Part shown: positions 15,929 through 21,543 of the stretch, one piece after another | Position numbering within the stretch: position 1 is the stretch's first letter | Layout: every line of letters starts with the position of its first letter | Source of the DNA: JAVVUQ01 sp036653075 | GTDB taxonomy: Bacteria > Bacillota > Clostridia > Christensenellales > CAG-314 | Reading direction: 5' to 3' | DNA length: 22,386 bases | Assembly: GCA_036653075.1 (NCBI GenBank) | Contig: JAVVUQ010000019.1 | Span: 1 to 22,386, forward strand | The notes under the pieces: model-generated | The model's input: the letters and a program-made list of their open reading frames with translations, nothing else | Told to the model about the DNA's origin: nothing | The model's database searches: none | Translations under genes and position numbers: made by a program

Positions 15929-16044
15929 TATATAAATAAATCTAATTTGTTTTTATTGTGTATATAAATCTATTTTGTTTTTATTGAATATATAAATCTA
16001 TTTTGTTTTTATTGAATATATAAATTTAATTTGTTTTTATTGAT
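15929..16044. repeat. 28-bp tandem repeat, four copies
   Basis: The unit, 28 bases of the form TATATAAATC then TATTTTGTTTTTATTGAA, occurs at 15961-15988, 15989-16016 and 16017-16044. A first, slightly longer copy (four extra bases) lies at 15929-15960. Copies two and three are identical; the outer copies differ at a few positions. A truncated fifth TATATAAA follows directly before the rpsR terminator. Confidence 0.9.
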
Positions 16045-16049
16045 TATAT

Positions 16050-16080
16050 AAAAAAAGCGTAGTAACAAATACTACGCTTT
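16050..16080 (-). terminator. Intrinsic terminator of the rpsF-ssb-rpsR operon
   Basis: A perfect 11-base stem (16054-16064 with 16070-16080, AAAGCGTAGTA / TACTACGCTTT) and a five-base loop are followed on the minus strand by an unbroken T-run to 16050. It starts 56 bases after the rpsR stop. Confidence 0.92.
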
Positions 16081-16135
16081 CAATTTTTAATTATATTAAT
16101 ATTAAAAGTTAAATCTCAATATAAAATGATGACAA

Positions 16136-16387
16136 TTATTCGCCTACAAATGGTAATAATGCCATAACACGTGCGCGTTTAATAGCTATCGCCAAATCAC
16201 GTTGGTGAGCTGCGCAAACGCCACTCATACGGCGAGGAATAATCTTTCCTTTCTCCGTAATATACTTTCTCAATTTTGATATATCTTTATAATCAATCGA
16301 TTCTACTTTATCTACGCAAAATGAACAAACTTTTTTACGTATTGTGCGACGAATCGGTCTTTTTGCTGACTTATCTTCGTTATTCAT
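16136..16387 (-). CDS. rpsR: 30S ribosomal protein S18
   Basis: S18 binds S6 on the platform of the small ribosomal subunit. The 83-residue protein has the standard core (SKLRKYITEKGKIIPRR, 38-54) and a basic N-terminus. It keeps the zinc-binding (C+) pattern C21-x2-C24 with C58-x2-H61 (CSFC and CAAH); many bacteria have lost these residues. AAGGAG stands before the ATG. It is the last gene of rpsF-ssb-rpsR, 34 bases after ssb, and is followed by an intrinsic terminator. rplI, often next in other bacteria, is not present here. Confidence 0.97.
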   Translation of the reverse strand: MNNEDKSAKRPIRRTIRKKVCSFCVDKVESIDYKDISKLRKYITEKGKIIPRRMSGVCAAHQRDLAIAIKRARVMALLPFVGE

Positions 16388-16421
16388 AATTTTCTCCTTA
16401 TATCAATGCAATTTATGCCGA

Positions 16422-16856
16422 TTAAAATGGTAAGTCTGAATCATCTTCAATAACTTCCAAATCGTCAATATTAACTTTCTTAACTTTTTGTTGCGCTGTG
16501 GTTTTTTCTGTTCCACCAACCGCTCCAGTAAAATCATCTGTTGTTTTTGGAACAAATTCTATACTATCCGCAATAATGTCTGTCGTGTATCTTTTAGTAC
16601 CATCTTGCGCTTCATATGAACCTGTTTTTATCGAGCCTACAACTACGCACGGCGAGCCTTTTCTAAAATACTTTGAAACAAATTCAGCTTGTTGTCTCCA
16701 CGCAACCACTGGCAAAAAGTCCGCCTGTTTTTCGGTAGAATCTTTCGTTTTAGGTCTGTCAACAGCTAAAGTAAATTTACACATTGATATTCCCGATTGC
16801 GTCACTGTAAGTTCTGGATCTTTTACTAACCTTCCGATCAATATAGCTTTATTCAT
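16422..16856 (-). CDS. ssb: Single-stranded DNA-binding protein
   Basis: SSB coats single-stranded DNA during replication, repair and recombination and recruits partner proteins through its tail. The 144-residue protein starts MNKAILIGRLVKDPEL, has an OB-fold over about residues 1-105 with FLPVVAWRQQAEFVSKYF, a short Gln/Lys/Thr linker, and the acidic interaction tip DSDLPF at the C-terminus. It lies between rpsF and rpsR, 27 bases after rpsF, the usual arrangement in Firmicutes, and AAAGGA precedes the start. Confidence 0.97.
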   Translation of the reverse strand: MNKAILIGRLVKDPELTVTQSGISMCKFTLAVDRPKTKDSTEKQADFLPVVAWRQQAEFVSKYFRKGSPCVVVGSIKTGSYEAQDGTKRYTTDIIADSIEFVPKTTDDFTGAVGGTEKTTAQQKVKKVNIDDLEVIEDDSDLPF

Positions 16857-16883
16857 TCCTTTTCTCCTTTGGCTTTTTGCGCC

Positions 16884-17165
16884 TTATTTTCTAATTACCA
16901 TATAACGAATAATTGAATCGGTTATCTTCATAACACGTTCAATTTCTGCAGGTATATTAGCATTACACGTAAAGTTCATCAATACGTAATAGCCTTCAGT
17001 TTTATAATCAATGGTATATGCCAATTTCTTGCATCCCCATTTATCGATTGTTTCAACTGTTCCGCCATCATTAGTAACTATCTCTGAAAACTTAGCAATC
17101 AATGCTTCTTTTGCCGCATCTTCAAGAGTATTATCAATAATGTATAACACCTCATAATTATTCAT
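16884..17165 (-). CDS. rpsF: 30S ribosomal protein S6
   Basis: S6 pairs with S18 in the platform of the 30S subunit. The 93 residues contain the family pattern NNYEVLYIID at the start, WGCKKLAYTIDYKTEGYYVL at 43-62 and the arginine-containing C-terminus SIIRYMVIRK. A strong AAGGAGG lies upstream of the ATG at 17165. It is the first gene of the operon, driven by the promoter at 17270-17298, and its leader can fold so that the ribosome binding site is paired. This suits autogenous control by the S6:S18 complex. Confidence 0.97.
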   Translation of the reverse strand: MNNYEVLYIIDNTLEDAAKEALIAKFSEIVTNDGGTVETIDKWGCKKLAYTIDYKTEGYYVLMNFTCNANIPAEIERVMKITDSIIRYMVIRK

Positions 17166-17174
17166 ATTCGCACC

Positions 17175-17242
17175 TCCTTATGGACATTGTGACTTTCAAA
17201 TGAAAGTAAGGATAACTTCCGTATTCACTACATACGAAAGTT
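17175..17242 (-). promoter_or_regulatory. rpsF leader with two hairpins, one covering the Shine-Dalgarno site
   Basis: Read on the minus strand, an upstream hairpin (17232-17242 with 17214-17224, 11 bp with one G-U, seven-base loop) is followed by TCCTTA at 17207-17212. This can pair with TAAGGA at 17175-17180, which overlaps the AAGGAGG ribosome binding site (17173-17179). Between them sits a CTTTC-ATTT-GAAAG hairpin and an unpaired TCACAATGTCCA segment. The layout fits a translational switch such as the known S6:S18 leader motif, but I could not confirm that motif's conserved bulge. Confidence 0.6.
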
Positions 17243-17269
17243 GCTGACATATATAATGCAGCGTTTATT

Positions 17270-17298
17270 ATTATACCATACGAATTTACAATTTGCAA
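17270..17298 (-). promoter_or_regulatory. SigA promoter of the rpsF-ssb-rpsR operon
   Basis: TTGCAA (17293-17298) and TATAAT (17270-17275) are 17 bases apart. A start near 17263 gives a leader of about 98 bases before rpsF. Confidence 0.85.
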
Positions 17299-17311
17299 GC
17301 ATTTTTACATA

Positions 17312-17360
17312 ATTATACTTATTTGTTTTATTATTATATATATTATACTTACTTGTTTTA
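17312..17360. repeat. Short direct repeat downstream of the PfkB kinase gene
   Basis: ATTATACTTATTTGTTTTA at 17312-17330 recurs at 17342-17360 with one difference (18 of 19 bases), period 30. It fills most of the space between the kinase stop codon and the rpsF promoter. Confidence 0.7.
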
Positions 17361-17381
17361 AATATATAATCTTAAAGATTG

Positions 17382-18269
17382 TCACATATATTTTTCAAGT
17401 TCATCTTCTGTTAAAAAACCGTCGGAAGAAGAAATCGCATTAATTTTATACGCAGCAAAAGTCTGAGCGTACGCTAACGCTTTTTCTGCGTCCTGTTGTT
17501 TTGCGTAATAATGAATAAAACAAGCAAACAAAGCATCTCCCGCTCCGCTTGTATTCCTTATTGCATCTATTTTGGGCGCTTCATAGTGTTTAATTCGATT
17601 AATTTCTCTATTATACATCATAGCGCCTTCTCGTCCCATACCTATTACAATAATTCTATTATCATAAACTTCTGACAATCGTTGTATAAATCTATGCTCA
17701 TTTCCTTTAATTGCGCCATTAGATAAAAATAATATATCGCCATACCGCATAAATTCTTCGTTAAAACTATCATAAACATCTGATAATACGTGACAATCGG
17801 TAGCAATTGGAATATTTAATTGCCTTGCTCTTGGCAAAAGTGAACGTGAAAAATTAATATTACATAATACCGCCATTTCACTTCGCATAAGCGCTTTATC
17901 TGCATTTTGAATATACTGTTTGTTTTGCACATTTTTTAAATCGCAATATTTTAAATTGTTACCATCTTTATCGTATAACACAACGCTGTGACAGGTCAAA
18001 TCTAAATCTTTTTTAACAAGTCTTGTATTTATACCACATTCTTTCAATTTTTTAACAGCAAAATCTCCATAGAAATCATTACCTATTAAGGACACCATAT
18101 CAATAGAATCGCCTAATAAAGCAAGCGCTTTACCGATGTTAAAACCGACGCCAGACACTACGCTACTGATATCTCCAAATAAATAATCAATCGGATAATA
18201 TGTTATTGGAAATTCTCTAATAGGAACGCTTGTTTCTACATTTATTAGTCCTGAAACTAAGATATTCAT
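17382..18269 (-). CDS. PfkB-family carbohydrate (or nucleoside) kinase
   Basis: This is a ribokinase-fold kinase that transfers phosphate from ATP to a sugar, sugar phosphate or nucleoside; the substrate is not evident. The 295 residues show the N-terminal substrate element SGVGFNIGKALALLG (39-53, a variant of the usual GG-N pattern), GNDFYGDF (63-70), and the signature with the catalytic base D245 in NTSGAGDALFA (239-249). DCHVLSDVY and FLSNGAIKG lie in the middle domain. A GGGG-type ribosome binding site and a perfect consensus promoter at 18303-18331 precede it. It stands alone between tRNA-Thr and the rpsF operon. Pseudouridine or inosine kinases have a similar size and are possible alternatives to a sugar kinase. 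Confidence 0.85.
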   Translation of the reverse strand: MNILVSGLINVETSVPIREFPITYYPIDYLFGDISSVVSGVGFNIGKALALLGDSIDMVSLIGNDFYGDFAVKKLKECGINTRLVKKDLDLTCHSVVLYDKDGNNLKYCDLKNVQNKQYIQNADKALMRSEMAVLCNINFSRSLLPRARQLNIPIATDCHVLSDVYDSFNEEFMRYGDILFLSNGAIKGNEHRFIQRLSEVYDNRIIVIGMGREGAMMYNREINRIKHYEAPKIDAIRNTSGAGDALFACFIHYYAKQQDAEKALAYAQTFAAYKINAISSSDGFLTEDELEKYM

Positions 18270-18302
18270 AGATTTAACCCCTTTATTGCTTTAGTTGATT
18301 GC

Positions 18303-18331
18303 ATTATAACATCTATATCAATAATTGTCAA
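18303..18331 (-). promoter_or_regulatory. Consensus SigA promoter for the PfkB kinase
   Basis: TTGACA (18326-18331) and TATAAT (18303-18308) have a 17-base spacer ending GATATAGATGT. The predicted start near 18296 leaves a short leader. The sequence is closely similar to the mutase promoter at 10883-10911. Confidence 0.88.
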
Positions 18332-18477
18332 TAGTAATAGACGACTTAATATAGATTATTTGAACGCATTAACGTCCAACTACAAAAAATAATCGACATA
18401 TTTTAAAGCTTTTTTGTCAGTTAATTCTTTATATTTATTGTAGTAATAATTTTTCTATCATATTATAATAAAAAGAA

Positions 18478-18516
18478 AAAGCCAACATCTTACGTAATCG
18501 TAAAAATGTCGACTTT
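18478..18516 (-). terminator. Terminator of tRNA-Thr
   Basis: On the minus strand an 11-bp stem with G-U pairs (18506-18516 with 18478-18488) encloses a second small stem (TTACG/CGTAA) and is followed by a T-rich run. It begins six bases after the encoded CCA end. Confidence 0.8.
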
Positions 18517-18522
18517 TTTCGT

Positions 18523-18598
18523 TGGAGCTGCTAACGCGATTTGAACGCGTGACCTCGTCCTTACCAAGGACGTGCTCTACCTACTGAGCCATAGCAGC
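18523..18598 (-). tRNA. tRNA-Thr (anticodon GGU)
   Basis: The 76-base cloverleaf is complete: acceptor stem GCTGCTA/TAGCAGC, D-arm with AGTAGGTAGAG, anticodon stem CGTCC/GGACG with loop TTGGTAA (anticodon GGT at 18563-18565), T-stem ACGCG/CGCGT with loop TTCAAAT, discriminator U and a genome-encoded CCA. It reads ACC and ACU codons. It stands alone, without a neighbouring tRNA cluster, and has its own terminator. Confidence 0.97.
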
Positions 18599-18905
18599 AA
18601 TATTATTTTATGTTTTGCTTAACTAATAAAATATACAATTCTATTTTGTTTTATGTTTTGCTTAACTAATAAAATATACAATATTATTTGATTTTCGTCA
18701 AGCGTTTTTAGCTTAGATATTATAAAAGAACAAATATTTTATTCTTTTATGTAATAGCAATATTTTTTATTATTTTTTATATTATTTTGTTGTTTATTAT
18801 AAACTTTTTTTAATATAATCTATTATTATGTAAAATATACTCTTATTTATTGATAATAATTAATAATTAATCATCATTATTTATTATTGTAAATAATCCA
18901 TATAT
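18599..18905. other. AT-rich gap between tRNA-Thr and the HAD phosphatase gene
   Basis: This stretch is almost pure A/T apart from the 34-base direct repeat listed separately. The tRNA promoter must lie here, but I find no convincing -35/-10 pair. No gene is supported. Confidence 0.6.
18606..18682. repeat. Exact 34-bp direct repeat upstream of tRNA-Thr
   Basis: A 34-base sequence (TTTTATGTTTTGCTTAACTA followed by ATAAAATATACAAT) is present twice without differences, at 18606-18639 and 18649-18682 (period 43). The first copy ends only eight bases before the 5' end of the tRNA, so the duplication covers the expected promoter region. Confidence 0.9.
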
Positions 18906-19679
18906 TTATTTTATTATGTCGCAAATGCCGTTCATAATGTAGTTTGGGCGATAAGGATAAAGTGTTATTTCGTCTATTGTTGTAACGCCTGAAAGCACTA
19001 ATACTGTGTCAATTTCCGATTCAATACCCGCTATTATATCGGTGTCCATTCTGTCGCCTACGATACATGCTTCGTCGTTTTTTACGCCTAACATACTCAA
19101 TCCGATTCGCATCATTAATGGATTAGGTTTTCCTAAAAAATAGGCGTGCGTTCCCGATGCCATTTCAATTGGAGCGATAAGCGCTCGAGTTGCAGGTACG
19201 ATACCCGCTTCAGTTGGACCTGTTAAGTCCGGATTTGTTCCGATAAGTTTTGCGCCTTTGCGTACAAGTAAAGTCGCTTTTTCTATCATTTCATAATTTA
19301 AAGTACGAGTTTCGCCCACGACTACATAATCTGGGTTAATATTGTTCATTGCAAATCCTACGTTATACAAAGCGTTGCTCAAACCTGGTTCTCCGATAAC
19401 ATATACTGAGCCTCCTGGGCATTGCGATTTTAAAAAATTAGCGGTGGCTAATGCGCTTGTATAAAAGTGTTCTTCACCAACGTCCAATCCCATTCTCAAT
19501 AATTTTTGTCGTAATTCTCTTGGCGAGCGTTCGCTTGAATTTGTCAAAAATATAAATTCCTTTTTTTCAGCAATAAGCCAGTTATAGAACTCCGCTACTC
19601 CACTTAAAATCTTATTTCCGTGGTATATCACGCCATCCATATCACATATAAATCCCTTTTTTGCAGTCAATTTCATCAT
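18906..19679 (-). CDS. HAD-superfamily IIA phosphatase (NagD/AraL-like)
   Basis: This cytoplasmic phosphatase of HAD subclass IIA acts on small phosphorylated metabolites; NagD, AraL and p-nitrophenyl phosphatases are relatives. The 257 residues contain motif I DMDGV (13-17, nucleophile D13 and acid/base D15), motif II TNSS (46-49), motif III lysine in GKPNP (183-187), and motif IV GDRMDTD (208-214), with the C2 cap between II and III. Length is normal. AAGGA precedes tandem ATG codons; I take the first at 19679. It follows the J-domain gene by about 100 bases in the same direction. Substrate is unknown, and no nag genes are adjacent. Confidence 0.92.
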   Translation of the reverse strand: MMKLTAKKGFICDMDGVIYHGNKILSGVAEFYNWLIAEKKEFIFLTNSSERSPRELRQKLLRMGLDVGEEHFYTSALATANFLKSQCPGGSVYVIGEPGLSNALYNVGFAMNNINPDYVVVGETRTLNYEMIEKATLLVRKGAKLIGTNPDLTGPTEAGIVPATRALIAPIEMASGTHAYFLGKPNPLMMRIGLSMLGVKNDEACIVGDRMDTDIIAGIESEIDTVLVLSGVTTIDEITLYPYRPNYIMNGICDIIK

Positions 19680-19781
19680 TAACTATCCTTTATGTTTAAT
19701 TACCTATTATTTTTATTTAGTCATAAATATTTAAACTTATTAATATAGCACTTTCATTAATAATATTGCCTTTTAAGCAGT

Positions 19782-20465
19782 TTAATGAAAGCAGCAAGAT
19801 TGTCCACAATTACAGCACATATTAGCTAAGCACATATCACCGCAGCACGAACCTGTGCAGGTGTTGCTACCGCCTTCCGTTCTTGGCGCATAACCAGCTT
19901 GTCCTGTTTGTTCTTTTGAAGAAAAACTTTCTGGATTGACAGTTTTATTTGCCATTATTTTTGTTAGTTTGTCCATTGCGTTTTGATATTTTTGATTTTT
20001 CGGGTCAAGATTTAGCGCAAATTCCAACTGTTTTTTTGATTCCAAATACCAATTCTTTTTATAGTATATAATTGACTGTAAATAATGCCATTCCGCTGTT
20101 CTTGCGCTCATATCATCTAAGCATTTTTGCGCTTCGGGCAGTTTATCGTTTCTAATTAAATCTTCAATATGCTTATACATTTCTTCATTATCCGAAGCAT
20201 TCTGATATTCAGCTTTACAATTTTGATTATTCTCGCCATATGTTTTGTTATTATCGCTTTGTCGAGCATAAGTAGAATTTTGCTTAGATAAAATTTCTTT
20301 ATACGCTTCTTCAATTTTTTCAAGTTTTCTTGTAGCTTCCTCTCCTTGAGAACCTGAGGTAAATCTTTGTTCGCCATATTGAGTTTTTAAATTCATATAA
20401 GCATTTTGTACTTCAGTTGAAGTTGCGTTACTATCTAAACCTAATATTTCATAAGGATTATTCAT
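19782..20465 (-). CDS. Degenerate J-domain protein with TPR-like region and cysteine-rich tail
   Basis: Residues 3-60 resemble a DnaJ J-domain (NPYEILGLDSNATSTEVQNA, then EKIEEAYKEIL), but the HPD triad that activates Hsp70 is missing: YGEQR stands in its place at 30-34. A polar linker (62-92) leads to helical hairpins of TPR type at about 93-170 (AEWHYLQSIIYYKKNWYLES, then LEFALNLDPKNQKY). The last 25 residues carry nine cysteines (C203, C207, C208, C212, C217, C218, C220, C224, C225) and end CCFH, which could bind metal or iron-sulfur, form disulfides, or be lipid-modified. AAGGAG precedes the ATG. It follows the DUF5685 gene by 162 bases on the same strand; I recall this pairing in other Clostridia. 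Function unknown. Confidence 0.85.
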   Translation of the reverse strand: MNNPYEILGLDSNATSTEVQNAYMNLKTQYGEQRFTSGSQGEEATRKLEKIEEAYKEILSKQNSTYARQSDNNKTYGENNQNCKAEYQNASDNEEMYKHIEDLIRNDKLPEAQKCLDDMSARTAEWHYLQSIIYYKKNWYLESKKQLEFALNLDPKNQKYQNAMDKLTKIMANKTVNPESFSSKEQTGQAGYAPRTEGGSNTCTGSCCGDMCLANMCCNCGQSCCFH

Positions 20466-20627
20466 TTATTTTCTCCTTCATTTCTATTCACATTTATTAA
20501 TAAATCGTTGATATTTTTTGCTTTTTTTACTATAATTCAAAATTAATTTTATTTTTTTTATTGGAAATTAATTTTTCAAACTATTTAGTTATAACATATA
20601 ATTATTATTTAAATATTAACAAAATAA

Positions 20628-21491
20628 TTATACCTTGCAATTAGTATACTTGTCAAATATACTTTCAGTCTTTTTACGTAACGACACATAAAAAACATTT
20701 TTTAAAATACAATAATATTTTACTAACTGCAAATCATTGAAACATTCGGCAATTTTGTTTAGAGTTGTATAAAAGACAAACTGTAAATCGTCATATTTAG
20801 TTATAACAAATTCTTCAATTGAGCCTTTCCATTCAAAGCAAGATAGTAGCGGATTGTAATTCTTATTTTCGACGTCTTTTTTTAAATCATCTAACGCATC
20901 AATTAAATATACCCATTTACCAAGATTATAACACAAATTTTCTATATATTTATTGCTTTTGTCTTTTAATATACCCGTAGCTAAACTTTTTGACAGTTCG
21001 GCAAAGGGGTGGCAAACTTCGTCTAAAATAATACACTTATCTTTCTCTAATTCAAGTAATTGCATTTGAGCGCATTCAATATCTCTTTGTAAAGGCGGAT
21101 TTAGATTTTTTGCGCGTAAAAAAGATTTTTTAAGCGATGATAATACTATTCTTTTTATTATACTATTTTCGTCGTTAACGTCATCTTTTAGATTATAATA
21201 CATAAGCAATATATTTCCAACCGATAAACTATCGCTTATTTCATCGGGCATAATAAGCGGACGTTTTTTTATCGGTGACATTGCGCATATATCCATTACA
21301 GGCGTTACTTGAAAATCTAAAAACGAATGAAACAAAACATTGAACAAATTTATATCAAATCCTACTGTTAATCGTTTGAGATTTCCAAACAAATTTTTTG
21401 TAGACAAACACATTCCACACATAAATGTGTTGAATAACCCTCTTTCGCCTTCGTTTAATGTGTCTTTATCTATGTTAATATATCCGTACAT
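20628..21491 (-). CDS. DUF5685-family protein
   Basis: The function is unknown. I place the start at the ATG at 21491 because AAAGGAAA is just upstream and the protein then begins MYGYINIDK, typical of DUF5685; the longer frame from 21536 adds 15 unsupported residues. The 287-residue, mostly helical protein has CGMC at 25-28 followed by FGNLKRLTVGFDINLF, and CHPFAE at 160-165. It also has two acidic motifs, KDDVND (102-107) and DALDDLKKD (198-206), whose spacing and form recall the paired Asp motifs of all-alpha isoprenoid synthases. There is no signal peptide. It lies 52 bases after trpS and upstream of the J-domain gene, all in one direction, so the three may be co-transcribed. Confidence 0.82.
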   Translation of the reverse strand: MYGYINIDKDTLNEGERGLFNTFMCGMCLSTKNLFGNLKRLTVGFDINLFNVLFHSFLDFQVTPVMDICAMSPIKKRPLIMPDEISDSLSVGNILLMYYNLKDDVNDENSIIKRIVLSSLKKSFLRAKNLNPPLQRDIECAQMQLLELEKDKCIILDEVCHPFAELSKSLATGILKDKSNKYIENLCYNLGKWVYLIDALDDLKKDVENKNYNPLLSCFEWKGSIEEFVITKYDDLQFVFYTTLNKIAECFNDLQLVKYYCILKNVFYVSLRKKTESIFDKYTNCKV

Positions 21492-21543
21492 ATTTTCCTT
21501 TATAATATATAATGTATATGTAATTTCAAATTGCATTATATGA

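Larger units (their letters stand above)
15637..16135. other. Intergenic gap with tandem repeats and the rpsR terminator
   Basis: These 499 bases carry the 28-base tandem repeat (15929-16044) and the terminator (16054-16080). The part next to the HutD-like gene (15650-15900) presumably contains its promoter; the best candidate, TTGAAG with TAAATT, is weak and I do not call it. No gene is supported. Confidence 0.6.

Noticed and set aside
15929..16044. CRISPR array
   Set aside because: The 28-mers are directly adjacent with no unique spacers, and there are no cas genes.
20156..20377. Lysine-rich minus-strand frame inside the J-domain gene
   Set aside because: It is a shifted reading of the linker region of the real gene and lacks a ribosome binding site.
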